Shown in pieces: positions 54,101 through 63,583 of a stretch of DNA of 64,000 nt (positions are counted from its first letter, which is position 1; each line of letters begins with the position of its first letter). The notes under the pieces were generated by a model, which made no database searches, was not told the origin of the DNA, and worked only from the letters and a program-made list of their open reading frames with translations. A program made the translations under genes and the position numbers. Source of the stretch: DAOPXV01 sp964551445 (GTDB taxonomy: Bacteria; Muiribacteriota; UBA9980); NCBI GenBank assembly GCA_964551445.1, contig CAZKCG010000004.1, positions 146,291-210,290 of the forward strand. Direction: 5' to 3'.

Positions 54101-56953
54101 ACCTTCCGTGTCATAGAGGAACGATATATTGACATAACTCTGTCCGGCGGGTATCTGGAGCGGTTTCCCGGTTCTGTCGCTGGCCGCGCGAAGGCGCAGT
54201 TCGTTAGTGCCCTGTTTTACGAGCGCGGAATCGTTTGAAAGGTCGAGCACTATTATTTCATGCGTACCGGCTACGGAAGCTGTATTTGTCGTGGTCCAGC
54301 TGATCTGGGCGTCTCCGTTTCTGAAGGTCCTGCCGTTAAGATCGAGAAGCAGCGAGGAATGGTCTATGAGGTCCTCGTCTATAAGGACGGTTCTTATTAT
54401 TAAAGGCTCGAGGTTTGAATACCTGTAAGCTCCGGTCGCCTGATCGGGAGGAAGAGGAACGCTGTCGTTGAATGAAACGACGGGGCCCGCCATGTTTGAT
54501 ATAGCGAATGACCATGTATAGGGAGGGATCAGCGCGTTAGGCGCCGGAGCGGGAGGAACGGTAGGTGTAACCGCCTTGTCCAGAGCGGTCGCGATCCTTA
54601 CCTCGACGGAACCTATACCCATGGGATGCGCCGGATCGAGCGAAGGATTGAAACTTAATATCTTCGTTGAAGGATTATAAGTAAGTCCCGGATTGTTGGC
54701 GTCATCTACCGCCAGAGTTCTTTCCCAGGTGGCCGCGGGATTCGATATGGGCGTAAAAGTTACTATTACGCTTATGCCGGTAGGAGAATAATCAACGCCG
54801 GAGCCCGCGTCGTCAAGTTTGATGTTTATTATCGGATTTGTGGTCGAGGTCGTAGTGCCCGGAGCCGGATAGGGATTAGAAGGCACAGGCGGGGTATTGT
54901 CCACGTAAAATGTCCATGAATACTGACTCATAGGATTACCTACCGTGTCCTTCGCGGTTTGAAGCGAAACGGTGACCGTGCCTTCAGCCAGATCCGTAGG
55001 AGGCGTGAGCAATAATACGTTATCGGTGCTTCCGGCAGCGTGATTGAGCGTAAGGTTCGGACCTACGTTAAACGACATATAGTTATTTCCGTTAGATATA
55101 GTCATTAAAACCGATGTCGGATCGATGCCGTCGGCGTCATCGAGATGAAGCGTTATAGGCGGTCTTTTGGTTTTATAATAACCGCCCGCAGTGGGTAGGG
55201 CTTCGCCTACGCCGGGAGCGTTGGCGTTGGTGTTAACCGTAAATGACCATGAATAATCTGCGCCGGGAGCTCCGCCCGAGCCGCCGAGACGGTTTCCTGC
55301 CATGTCGGACGTTGCGCTTCCGACTACTACGTTGACGGTGCTGTTTTTAGCGAATTTCAAACCTATAAGCTGGGGTTTGAAAGTTATTCTGTAAACTCCG
55401 ACTCCCGCTGGCGTTACGCTCATCGCGGGGCTCGGATTTGAGACGCCCGGAAGGTTAGGGGAATATTGAGTTCCGTTAACGCTCATAACTACGCTTTCAT
55501 ATTTTAAGCCTGATATCGCTTCGGTTAATGTGCATGTTATTTCAGTCTGTTCAGTGCCGTTGCTTCCCGTCGGAACGGTGGAAGCCGGGTCTACAGCGGG
55601 GCCTCTTGAATCGACAATTATGCCGTCGTTCACGCTGGTCGAAAAATCGGGAGTAGCGTCCTGGGCCATGACATGAATTTCCCATGTCCCGTCAGTGTTC
55701 ACGCGAAGGCTTCCTGAGCCGGCCCCGTTGGCGGGAAGGGTTCCCGCGCCCATATCAGTCCAGCTGTTGGTCGTAGTTGGAGGCGTAGCGGGAGGAGTTA
55801 CGGCGATCGCCCAGTATTTTGTGATCTTGGCGATGCCGTTTGAGTGGGTGAACCCCTTCCATGTAAAATTGACCAATTGGTTATTTGAATATACTAAACT
55901 ATTTTCAACTATTACCGATGCGCCGGCCGAGCTGGGTCCGCCGGTATTGACGCTGAAACTTCCGCCGCTTGTAACGTCGGTGGATGTGTTTCCGGCCGGG
56001 TCCGTGATCTGGGCGAACATTGTGCAGACGCCGTCTGTGCTCGGAATGCCGGCTATATTAACCGCGGTGGCCGTTTGTGCTATCGTGATGGTGCCTGTGA
56101 ACGAAGTTGCCGTTCCGGTTGCGGGCATCAGCGTAAGTAAAGCCGGAGTTCCGTTAGGAGTGATGACGGTTAGAACGAGCGACGCGAGATTAGCGCTGCC
56201 GGCATCCGTTACCACCGCCGTTATATTAACGTTTCCGACCGAATACGGCTGAGATGTAGCACCCGGATTATATGTTATAGCTATCTGAGGTTTTGTCTGA
56301 TCGACCGTGAGGTTGACCGAGTTAGATCCGCCGCGGGCGTTGATCGCCTGGACCGTAACTGCTCCGTCAGCTAAAACGGATGCCGCGAAAGACCATTGTC
56401 CGCCGACGGTTACAAGAGCGGTGCCCTGTCTTACGCCGTTTATCTGAACTTCAAGCGTCGTGGAAGCATCGGCGGTGCCCGACACGTTAAAGTTTCTGAA
56501 TTTCGAATATACGGGCGGAGTTATCGGGCCCGAGTTGATCGTAACTATGGTCGGAGGATTTGTAGGAATCGTTGGGGTTACCGGCGCCTGCACGGTTATA
56601 GTGCCGCCCGCCGCTGAAGCTGCGCCCTCGGCTGATGATGTTGCAAATATTGTGTAAGTGCCTGCCGGAGCCGATATGGTCGCGCTTCCGAAACCTACGC
56701 CCTGGCCCGCGGCGATAGTGATCGAGCCGCCGCCGTAAGACGCGCCCGAGCCGCTTCTGATGCCCCATGATATCGTCGTCGGTGAAACGGTTGTCGTCAC
56801 GCCGACCGAAACGTTATTATTCGGGGGAACGGTATCGATGACGCTCGGTCCGGTATTTGTCACCGTGAAAGTAGCGTTAGCCTCGCCTGAAAACCCGAAC
56901 ACCAAAACGAGCATCAGCACAGCGAAAAAGCCGTAGTTTAAAGTTCTCTTCAT
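51179..56953 (-). CDS. Giant Ig-like/FN3 repeat surface protein with FlgD-like C-terminus
   Basis: Very large exported protein (~1,924 residues from ATG 56953). Signal peptide MKRTLNYGFFAVLMLVLVFGFSGEANA. Then come Ig-like and Big_5-like repeats recurring with words such as YSWSFTVN, YSWTFYVDNTPP, YTWSFAISN and FSWTLTA, an FN3-like domain with AFTWKPLTGASMYRIQIS ... YYWQVSAVSGQ, and more beta-sandwich repeats. The end is FlgD-Ig/sorting-type: AVSYPNPVRSGNATISF ... GKTVANGIYFYKIKV. It is likely a cell-surface or S-layer-like adhesin. GGAAGGTGG fixes the ATG 56953 start over an upstream in-frame ATG. The partner lipoprotein follows. Confidence 0.85.
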   Translation of the reverse strand: MKRTLNYGFFAVLMLVLVFGFSGEANATFTVTNTGPSVIDTVPPNNNVSVGVTTTVSPTTISWGIRSGSGASYGGGSITIAAGQGVGFGSATISAPAGTYTIFATSSAEGAASAAGGTITVQAPVTPTIPTNPPTIVTINSGPITPPVYSKFRNFNVSGTADASTTLEVQINGVRQGTALVTVGGQWSFAASVLADGAVTVQAINARGGSNSVNLTVDQTKPQIAITYNPGATSQPYSVGNVNITAVVTDAGSANLASLVLTVITPNGTPALLTLMPATGTATSFTGTITIAQTATAVNIAGIPSTDGVCTMFAQITDPAGNTSTDVTSGGSFSVNTGGPSSAGASVIVENSLVYSNNQLVNFTWKGFTHSNGIAKITKYWAIAVTPPATPPTTTNSWTDMGAGTLPANGAGSGSLRVNTDGTWEIHVMAQDATPDFSTSVNDGIIVDSRGPAVDPASTVPTGSNGTEQTEITCTLTEAISGLKYESVVMSVNGTQYSPNLPGVSNPSPAMSVTPAGVGVYRITFKPQLIGLKFAKNSTVNVVVGSATSDMAGNRLGGSGGAPGADYSWSFTVNTNANAPGVGEALPTAGGYYKTKRPPITLHLDDADGIDPTSVLMTISNGNNYMSFNVGPNLTLNHAAGSTDNVLLLTPPTDLAEGTVTVSLQTAKDTVGNPMSQYSWTFYVDNTPPVPSNPYPAPGTTTSTTNPIINIKLDDAGSGVDYSPTGISVIVTFTPISNPAATWERTLAVDDANNPGLTYNPSTKILSFNPSLDPAHPMGIGSVEVRIATALDKAVTPTVPPAPAPNALIPPYTWSFAISNMAGPVVSFNDSVPLPPDQATGAYRYSNLEPLIIRTVLIDEDLIDHSSLLLDLNGRTFRNGDAQISWTTTNTASVAGTHEIIVLDLSNDSALVKQGTNELRLRAASDRTGKPLQIPAGQSYVNISFLYDTEGPKASNQNPQTTIYDLVNGQVKCSLTDNFAGIDRVYLNVTDNETGASTLYTTDTNPANLVYDKTVGELIFRSSTPYKQGKSYTFSVNPPNSPANPDGSVNKNGTVDKAGNGIGKAIGSSATAAFSWTLTAASTTDVVLLSTPANDTFVNVTKSTFAFTWKPLTGASMYRIQISDNLSFIDDGSTNRIYSYDVAATSFTHETLQNELLKHGMKYYWQVSAVSGQAYGTSERRQFTVDNLAPQTPKIVGVIDYQNLNPQHVNTTPLASTTHVKTRSVRVRVLLYEGAPSTVGYSISVGYVKNTDGQTLKYTELGKMSEVHGYDTNEVDITLPNDDGDYRIVAYVVDRASNFSNPSEEARIYLNRKIPKINNITLTDPSPNANGYITSGKIKFEVTFNTPIDMLPLTDYVIKPSIKFDPKSAEGTSAIEITDLTVVGKTASGMGYIPYGRGEEFDGLADIIVTGFLDASWNTMEGGAVTYYKYFEIDTAPGFGVRTFLNPIDEKNVLINMQASETLLIPPSCFIIVSNGNNNQLPVNIMAKNLYATSTTGTIGENNIRVSGIDTRNNIGYWPTPDILKESKFLMVEYKSSKNNFIESKDMGVSVNIPQRAMADGKMYVFPYKLEYIGNNILGRTAAASNLSPKAAPARMAALESVSKDVKADIKIKALGNKVMMVSRSEGSSGAVDVKIAPDSEKDKTAAELTQKSLLYDVSPVRNLKVEGSIAIDYEAEKMSKNTGLYYSADGILWDFVGGTYADKKFTTPIKATGIYGVFEDTKAPVVTRSYPDKTTKITTARPELCAFISEFGSGIDPNTAMVKIDGVAYKGEYNERESKITYVPSDNMTAGAHSVVFEMSDRAGNVSRQVNNVVVPNLDPKITNAVSYPNPVRSGNATISFAVDGTLNNAIDAAVYIYDVNANPVTELSVMPELGSTSKFRATWLGLANDDGKTVANGIYFYKIKVNCADKKIEKFGKIAVLK

Positions 56954-57090
56954 TGAAATCCACCTTCCATAAATATATAAAAAATAAACAAATTTCACCT
57001 GAAAAACTGGTCTTATATAAGCAACATATCGGTAATAAACAGCAAATGTTTATAGGTTTTATATAAAAGAAGGTCACCGGTCTAAGCAGT

Positions 57091-57118
57091 GAAAAGTTAA
57101 GAGTGAATAGTGGATAGT
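57091..57118. repeat. Heptad repeat, copy E
   Basis: Four tandem heptads: GAAAAGT, TAAGAGT, GAATAGT, GGATAGT, then TAATGAAGTTTCGCTTCGC. There is no complete core hairpin. It lies between the kinase stop and the giant protein's start. The rest of 56999-57231 holds nothing that I can name. Confidence 0.65.
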
Positions 57119-57231
57119 TAATGAAGTTTCGCTTCGCCCGGTCATTTTTAAACGCTCAAGCCGGAAAATAAGTATTCCTGAAAAATCGGCGCGGTATTTT
57201 ATGATTACAGTAAGTTCTTATACATTAAATC

Positions 57232-60200
57232 TTATATCCTCTTTTTATATAACGTGTTTTGAAAACTTATATTGCAATTAAATCCTTTTTCTGAAACAAT
57301 TGAAATATTTCCGAGCAATTGATCTTCGACGGTTGAAATAACCGACTGCAGGCCCATTTGACCATCGTTGCGATAGTCAAACCCCGAAGGCAGGCCCACT
57401 CCGTTGTCTGAATAACTGATGTCGATAGTTTGTTCACGTTTCACTATAGATAATAATATTTTCCCCCGTCTTTCGGAAGGAAAGGCATATTTCAGTGAAT
57501 TCGAAACCAGTTCATTAAGGATTAGCCCGCATGGAATGGCGATATCAATCAATACTGATATATTTTCGATATTCAGATCGATCGATATTCGATCCGGCGA
57601 TATATTATAACTTTTCATTAAAAGGTTGGTCAGTTCAGAGGCATATTCATTAAGATTAATATTTGAAAGGTCTTTTGATTTATATAATTTTTGATGCACC
57701 AGGGCCATTGAATGTATTCTGGTTTCAATATCCTTGAAAATATTTTTAAATTCGCGGCTGTCCGTTTTAAGCGAATGCATCATAAGCATAGCGCATATCA
57801 TCTGCATGTTGTTCTTCGTTCTGTGGTAAAGTTCTCTTAACAGGGCTTCCTTTTCAAGAAGAGAGGCTTTTATTTTTTCTTCGCTTTGTTTTCTGAAGGT
57901 TATATCTTCAATCATTCCTTCGATATACAAATTTCTGCCAGTTTCATCTTTCACCAAATGTGCGTTGATCGAAATCCATATTTTTTCACCGTTCGCATTG
58001 ATTATTTTCGTTTCCAAATTTTGAATGGTCACGTTTTTTTTGAGAATATCCTTGAAATCGGAAAACTTTTCAGGCGAAACAAATCTTTTTTCAATATTTT
58101 CAGAAACTATACCGCCTGAATTATTTATCAAATCCATCATTTCTTCCGGGTTGGCATAACCTAAAATTTTCGCGAGGGCGGGATTCGCACCGATAAGCTT
58201 ATCATCGAGCGTTAGCTGGAAAATGCCTTCGATAGAGTTTTCAAATATCTGACGGTATTTCAGTTCGCTCTCCCGGAGTGCTTCTTCAGTCCGTTTGCGT
58301 TCGGTGATATCCTGCATCATACCCAACATGCGTGTCGGGCGGCCCGTATGGTCTCTGAACACGTTAGCCTCGCTGTGGATAGACCGTATTTCGTTGTCGC
58401 TTCTAACGATACGGTATTCCACGTCGTAACGCGGACCGTCCACGCTTAGCGCCTCGACGACGGCCCGGCCTAGTCGCAGCCTGTCCTCCGGATGGATGAG
58501 CGTCAGCCAGCGTTCGTGCCACTGTTCCAGGTTGAAAACCTGTTCCTGCGAGGAAATGCCGAATATGCGGCAGGCTTCATCCGAAAGAGTGATCCGGTTG
58601 GCCGTGATGACTCGGTCCCAGTAACCTACGTGGGCTATGCGCTGGGCTTCCTCGAGTTTGCCCCGACTGTCCTTAAGGTTGCGATACGCCAGCAGAGTGC
58701 TCAACCCATCCCCCAGCCGTCTACCGATCTCCTGGAAAAGCCTTTCCTCATTGGCCGTCCAGACACGCGCGCAAGTGCATTGATAAATTCCAAATTGCCA
58801 TGGACTGCCTGTTCTTGGATAAATCGCCATTGACATGAAAGACTTGAACCCGAACCGTTCTGACACGTCCGCGGGCAGCGGATGAGAAGCTTCCAGGCCA
58901 AATTTGACGGGACCGTTCGACGCCAGTAAAATTCGAAGCGTTTCCGCGACGTCAGGTTCCATCGCTATTTCGAGTTTTAAATCGAAAGCACCCGGATATC
59001 CAGGCCTGTTCCGCTCCATCATTGCTCGCCACGTGGCTGCCTCGGGATCGCACGGATAGACCAGCCATGTCCGGTCGCAATTGAATATTGAAAGCACGGT
59101 GTCGAGAACATCGCTCATCATGCTGTCAAGATCGGAGGCTCCTTGAATAGCCCGGTTGATCTTATCCATATTTTCAAAAAATCGCTGCCGGGCCAGACGC
59201 TCCTCTTCCGCCCGCCTGCGTTCAGTGATATCCTGAACTATTCCGATGGAACGAAGAGGGGCTCCATCCTTATCATAGAAGGTTTCACACTGTTCGTGGA
59301 CATATTTGATCCGGCCGTCATTAAACAAAAGACGATGATCGATTGAATATACAGATCTATTTTTTACCGAGGCAGTGTACGCCGCATTTACTGCATCACG
59401 ATCTTCCGGATGAATTGCGTTCAAGAAAGCTTCGTATGAAGCGCCAAAATGATTTGGATCGATTTCAAAAATGCAATAAATTTCATCTGACCAGATAAGG
59501 ACATTTTTAACCAGATCCAATTCCCAATTTCCGATATGAGCAAAATGTTGTGCTTCGTTCAAGCGAGATTCACTTTGTTTCAATAGTTCCTCGTTCTTTT
59601 TGCGTTTGGCTTTACTCTCTATAAATTCAAGAGCAAATGATATATCATTTGTCATTTCATCAAGAAGTTTAATATCTTCTTCATCGAAAAAATCGGTTTC
59701 ATTAGAGTATATGGTGAATGTGCCAATTACTTTATCGAAAACTATTAATGGAAAAGCCGCAATGGATTTATAATCATACTTCATAGCGTTATTCCGCCAG
59801 GGAATCATACTATCATCGTGTTTGATATTGTTCGATATTTTATGTTTACCTGTCTTGACGGCAGTTCCAGCGGGACCATTACTTCGGATATCATTGTTTA
59901 AATCGATGTTAATATTTTTCAGATAGTCTCCTGAAACTCCAGATGAAGCGACAACATCAACTTTGTTCGTTTGTAAATTTACCATACCAATCCATGCCAT
60001 ACGAAACTTGCCGTATTCAATAGCAATGCGACAGGCTTCATTTAACAATTCCTGGGTTTCGTGAATTCTGACAATTGCTTGATTAATATTGCTTTGAACG
60101 GCATAGATACGATTAAGTCTGAGAATCTGTTCTTCCGCCTGCTTTCGTTTGGTGATGTCGTGGCCGCAAGCCAGCACACTGACTACTTTCCCGTAATGGT

Positions 60201-61221
60201 CGTATTCCGGTATTAATACGTAATCCAGGTAGAGCATTACTCCATGTGCGTTTACCCAGGAAAATTCAAATGCCTGTGGAGTTCCGCTCTTCAGTACTTC
60301 CAGGAGTTTTTCCTTATACTCATTATTAATAGGTTTGGGGACCCTGGGAATATCGGCCGCGTGCACATTGACGACCTCTCCGCTGGATAGGCCGCTGGCG
60401 TCTTCCCAGGCAGGGTTTACATAAACCCTGTGAAGATTTGGGTCGTAACGGACAATCAGGTCCGGGATATTCTCCACCAGGGTGCGGTATCCCTGTTCCT
60501 GTATGCTCAGTGCCTGCTCCGCCCTGCGTCGCTCAGAAAGTTCAACCTGCAGGCGTTCGTTCGCGTTTTCTAATTCGAGAGTACGCTCCGCAACTCTTTT
60601 TTCAAGCTCTTCATTTAATACAAGAAGTTCCTCTTCGGTTTGTTTTCTTACTTCAATTTCCTGTTCGAGCTGGTCATAAGCCTTTTTAAGCTTCGTATAT
60701 CCCGATATCTCATTTTTCAAAATCATTGCCACGTAATTAAAAAAAACGGACAATTGACGATTAATCGGCTGCATTCCAATATGAAGGTTTTCCATTTTAT
60801 AAATACCTATGATATCCTGCCCTATCATAAGCGGAAAAAGCCATGTATAAGCCTTTGAAAATTCCGGGGTCGTCATCAAAGTAGCGCTGAAGGGATATTC
60901 GTGTTCGATCTGATTGCGCGTTTCAACAACCTGTGCTACCAGAGGATCGTCAATTTTATCGATTAATTTTCTGACGCCATAGGCGTCGGCGTAATATAAA
61001 TCGCTCTCGATCCAGTAGTATATAATGTGATTGAGACCGCCGATAATGTCAAGGGAGTTGCGCAAAAGATTTTCAATTGTATTTTCAAGCCCCGGGGCGG
61101 AACTTATTTTCCCCATCAGACCGATTATCATCTGTGAATAAGAATTATCGCCGGCCAATTTTTTTACACGCGCTCTGAGGTTATCGATCTCATTTTTTGG
61201 GGTGTCTATTTTTTCAGCCAT
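57232..61221 (-). CDS. Large soluble multi-PAS/GAF sensor histidine kinase (HisKA_2 type)
   Basis: Cytosolic sensor kinase of 1,329 residues. Order: GAF-like (~25-175), coiled coil (~176-240), PAS (~245-365), GAF (~385-545), PAS (~560-680), GAF (~690-855), PAS (~865-990), PAS (~1000-1120), then HisKA_2 with H1133 in LRELYHRTKNNMQMI, and a HATPase with LNELVSNSLKYAFP, DNGVGLP and GQMGLQSVIS. No membrane helix. The start overlaps the DUF1638 stop by 8 nt, so it belongs to the methyltransferase operon. Segments ~58.3-59.2 kb and ~60.1-60.6 kb look more GC-rich than the rest, suggesting domain shuffling. The response regulator is not in the window. Confidence 0.9.
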   Translation of the reverse strand: MAEKIDTPKNEIDNLRARVKKLAGDNSYSQMIIGLMGKISSAPGLENTIENLLRNSLDIIGGLNHIIYYWIESDLYYADAYGVRKLIDKIDDPLVAQVVETRNQIEHEYPFSATLMTTPEFSKAYTWLFPLMIGQDIIGIYKMENLHIGMQPINRQLSVFFNYVAMILKNEISGYTKLKKAYDQLEQEIEVRKQTEEELLVLNEELEKRVAERTLELENANERLQVELSERRRAEQALSIQEQGYRTLVENIPDLIVRYDPNLHRVYVNPAWEDASGLSSGEVVNVHAADIPRVPKPINNEYKEKLLEVLKSGTPQAFEFSWVNAHGVMLYLDYVLIPEYDHYGKVVSVLACGHDITKRKQAEEQILRLNRIYAVQSNINQAIVRIHETQELLNEACRIAIEYGKFRMAWIGMVNLQTNKVDVVASSGVSGDYLKNINIDLNNDIRSNGPAGTAVKTGKHKISNNIKHDDSMIPWRNNAMKYDYKSIAAFPLIVFDKVIGTFTIYSNETDFFDEEDIKLLDEMTNDISFALEFIESKAKRKKNEELLKQSESRLNEAQHFAHIGNWELDLVKNVLIWSDEIYCIFEIDPNHFGASYEAFLNAIHPEDRDAVNAAYTASVKNRSVYSIDHRLLFNDGRIKYVHEQCETFYDKDGAPLRSIGIVQDITERRRAEEERLARQRFFENMDKINRAIQGASDLDSMMSDVLDTVLSIFNCDRTWLVYPCDPEAATWRAMMERNRPGYPGAFDLKLEIAMEPDVAETLRILLASNGPVKFGLEASHPLPADVSERFGFKSFMSMAIYPRTGSPWQFGIYQCTCARVWTANEERLFQEIGRRLGDGLSTLLAYRNLKDSRGKLEEAQRIAHVGYWDRVITANRITLSDEACRIFGISSQEQVFNLEQWHERWLTLIHPEDRLRLGRAVVEALSVDGPRYDVEYRIVRSDNEIRSIHSEANVFRDHTGRPTRMLGMMQDITERKRTEEALRESELKYRQIFENSIEGIFQLTLDDKLIGANPALAKILGYANPEEMMDLINNSGGIVSENIEKRFVSPEKFSDFKDILKKNVTIQNLETKIINANGEKIWISINAHLVKDETGRNLYIEGMIEDITFRKQSEEKIKASLLEKEALLRELYHRTKNNMQMICAMLMMHSLKTDSREFKNIFKDIETRIHSMALVHQKLYKSKDLSNINLNEYASELTNLLMKSYNISPDRISIDLNIENISVLIDIAIPCGLILNELVSNSLKYAFPSERRGKILLSIVKREQTIDISYSDNGVGLPSGFDYRNDGQMGLQSVISTVEDQLLGNISIVSEKGFNCNISFQNTLYKKRI

Positions 61222-61810
61222 TTGAGATGCACCTCATTTTTTTTGAAATGGCGTCCCAAAGGACGGTTTCAAGATGATCGAGAGCTACGTCCATCCAGAG
61301 TAAAGGCAAATCAACCATTTTACCGGCCTTTTCGACTTCAGTCGTAAAATCTTCCGAACACGGCGTTTTAAGGCATAATAAATAACTATGGCCGTCATGA
61401 TAAATATCACGCGCAACGTTAAGGTGTTTTCCATAAGTATCGAGCATAATTCTGTCCCATTGATTGGCCCAGTCTTCAAGCATAAAAAATGCGCCTTTTG
61501 AAAGTTCCGCCGTAAATAATTCGTGGCCGAGAAGCATATCGGCGCAATTTTGTCCTTCCGTCCGAAATACATTCGCGTTAGCTAATATTTCATCCATCAA
61601 AGGATGGCATGTTCCATAAAAAACAATAACGTCTCTTTTCCGATGTTTTAAAAGTGCGCCTTTCAGAGTTTTTTCGAGTTTTTTGAAATTGACATCGAGA
61701 GCAGTGTCTAAAAATAAGGTTTCAAGCGGCCAATTGTTTTTTTCAATCAGCCATTTGATCTCTTTTTTTAGAATGCCGCACCCTATAAGCAGGATCTTTT
61801 TTTTATTCAT
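61214..61810 (-). CDS. DUF1638-family protein
   Basis: Small cytosolic protein of the DUF1638 family: KKILLIGCGILKKEIKWLI, then VIVFYGTCHPLMDEI, the pattern GHELFTAELSKGAFFMLEDWANQWDRIM, and conserved DLPLLWMDVALDHLE near the C-terminus. Homologues recur beside corrinoid methyltransferase genes; biochemical role unknown. ATG 61810 overlaps the stop of the UroD-like gene by 8 nt, and its own stop overlaps the kinase start. Two conserved Cys (CGI, GTCHP) could bind metal. Confidence 0.85.
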   Translation of the reverse strand: MNKKKILLIGCGILKKEIKWLIEKNNWPLETLFLDTALDVNFKKLEKTLKGALLKHRKRDVIVFYGTCHPLMDEILANANVFRTEGQNCADMLLGHELFTAELSKGAFFMLEDWANQWDRIMLDTYGKHLNVARDIYHDGHSYLLCLKTPCSEDFTTEVEKAGKMVDLPLLWMDVALDHLETVLWDAISKKMRCISNG

Positions 61811-62849
61811 AAAATGCGCCCTCTGGATTTGCGCCAAATTCAACGGCCGATTCAATCATAGCCCTGATGTTTTTTTCGGGAATAGCCAAAGGCATAACGA
61901 GGGTGCCGAAGAAAAATTTGCCGTCCGCTATTCCCGCGGCCAGCATTCTTTTAACTTCAGCCCGGCATTCTTCCGGGGTCCAGTCTATCATTTTCATATC
62001 GTTAATAACTCCCGCCGCGAGAGCTCTTCCGGCAATAATACGCTTCCCTTCGGCTATGTCGTCCAGCGGGCTGAGATAAAAGGTTTTAAATCCAATTCGT
62101 TCGATTACCCTGTCGATAACCGGATTCATTCGCGCGCCGCCGCAATAATACACTATCCCGTCCATGTTTGATTGTTTCAAGTCTTTTTCCATCCATGGAA
62201 GAGACATTTGATCGAACAGACGCATCGGTATAAAATCCGTTGATCCGAAAGGGTTTGAATAAATAAAAATATCGGCTCCTGCGGCGCGGTAAGCAGCCAG
62301 CTCCTTTCTGAAAAAATCCGAACATTTATACAAAAGTTCGTCACGAAGTTCGGCGGGTCCCGAAAGAAACAATTCCATCCATTTTTCCATTCCCATCAAT
62401 ATTGCCGGAAGCGTCATGGATGCGGTCAGATAAGCGCAAATAGGATGTTTGCCGCCGGCTTCGGTTTTTAATATCTTCAGACATTTTAAAGACTCTGAAA
62501 ATGCAGGATGTGAGATGATATCGTCCGGCACTTGAAGTTTATTTATATCTTCATAACTTTTAATAACGAAATCTTCCACGTTGGGCGGGCCGTCTTCGGC
62601 GAATTTTATCTTCGAACACCCGAGAATTTCAGCTTCTTTTCCTACATAAAAAAGGCTCCACAGGTTGTCGTATCCGTATTTTTCTCTCATTTTCAACTGG
62701 GCTTCGGCTACATATTCGCCCTTTGAATAATATTCGCGCGGCGATAACCCGAGTTCCCGTGGGCCCTGATCGATCAAATTGCAAAACACGGGGATGCGGT
62801 CTGCCGGTTTACCTGTAGCTGCGGCTATGAGCCTCTCCATCGCATTCAT
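61803..62849 (-). CDS. MtaA/MtbA-like (UroD-superfamily) methyltransferase
   Basis: Corrinoid-dependent methyltransferase of the uroporphyrinogen-decarboxylase superfamily. Family stretches: DRIPVFCNLIDQGPRELGLSPREYYSKGE, AGADIFIYSNPFGS, and GIVYYCGGARMNPVIDRV. In MtaA-type enzymes the zinc site begins HxC; here it reads YYC, so one His ligand is missing and the later Cys is not evident. It may have altered chemistry or zinc coordination. The ATG overlaps the stop of the corrinoid protein by one base (TAATG). Substrate cannot be inferred without an MtaB- or MttB-type partner. Confidence 0.85.
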   Translation of the reverse strand: MNAMERLIAAATGKPADRIPVFCNLIDQGPRELGLSPREYYSKGEYVAEAQLKMREKYGYDNLWSLFYVGKEAEILGCSKIKFAEDGPPNVEDFVIKSYEDINKLQVPDDIISHPAFSESLKCLKILKTEAGGKHPICAYLTASMTLPAILMGMEKWMELFLSGPAELRDELLYKCSDFFRKELAAYRAAGADIFIYSNPFGSTDFIPMRLFDQMSLPWMEKDLKQSNMDGIVYYCGGARMNPVIDRVIERIGFKTFYLSPLDDIAEGKRIIAGRALAAGVINDMKMIDWTPEECRAEVKRMLAAGIADGKFFFGTLVMPLAIPEKNIRAMIESAVEFGANPEGAFYE

Positions 62850-63514
62850 TATAAGCTCGCCTCCTTTATGAGTCCGGTAATGATCTTTCCGGCCGCTATT
62901 CCATCTTCGGCCCAGGCGTCAGCCTTGACTGTTTTATAAAGCTGTTTGTCAAAACGAAATGGCGCGCCGCCAACTATTATTTTTATGTTTTTTTCAAGTC
63001 CGCGGTCTTTAAGTATCTGCCGTACTTTCAAGCATCCATTTTCGCCTCTGGCCGTATGTGCCATCATGGCCGATATTCCTATAACACTGGCTTTTTTTTC
63101 GACCGCTTCATCGACGAATCTTTCGGGCGCCACATTTACGCCAAGATCGATAACGTCGATCATCATCGGTTTGAGGCATCCTATGACAATTCGCTTCCCG
63201 AGAGTATGTAAATCCCCGGCTGCCGTTCCGATAACAATACGGCCGACAGGATCCGGCGGTGTTTCAAATTTTGAAAACATGTTTTCGGTAACTTCATTTG
63301 CGATCTGAGAGGCCATGAAATGCTGGGCGAGGTTGGCGTCGAAATTAACGCTGATAGATTTAACCATCTGCTCTATTGCGGGAATAACTATTTTAAACAC
63401 GACATCTTCTGGAGATACGCCTTTATTTACCGCGTTTTGAATAACATTCAAAGCTCCGGCTCTGTCGGTATCAAAGATAGATTCATTATAGGCTTTTATT
63501 ACATCTTCAAGCAT
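62849..63514 (-). CDS. Corrinoid (B12-binding) methyltransfer protein, MtaC/MttC-like
   Basis: Methyl carrier protein: helical cap domain (~1-85) and Rossmann B12-binding domain (~90-221). The cobalt-ligand motif DLHTLG (DxHxxG) is present, followed by VIGISAMMAHT and IIVGGAPF (the GG loop). Length 221 fits. The ribosome site GGAGAG precedes the ATG. Coupled to the UroD-like gene by a shared base. This is the methyl acceptor and donor of the operon. Confidence 0.92.
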   Translation of the reverse strand: MLEDVIKAYNESIFDTDRAGALNVIQNAVNKGVSPEDVVFKIVIPAIEQMVKSISVNFDANLAQHFMASQIANEVTENMFSKFETPPDPVGRIVIGTAAGDLHTLGKRIVIGCLKPMMIDVIDLGVNVAPERFVDEAVEKKASVIGISAMMAHTARGENGCLKVRQILKDRGLEKNIKIIVGGAPFRFDKQLYKTVKADAWAEDGIAAGKIITGLIKEASL

Positions 63515-63583
63515 GTCCTCTCTCCTTTTTAAATACTAAAATAATTTATATTGGTTTTAAATGTCGATTTTACATTTTTTTAA

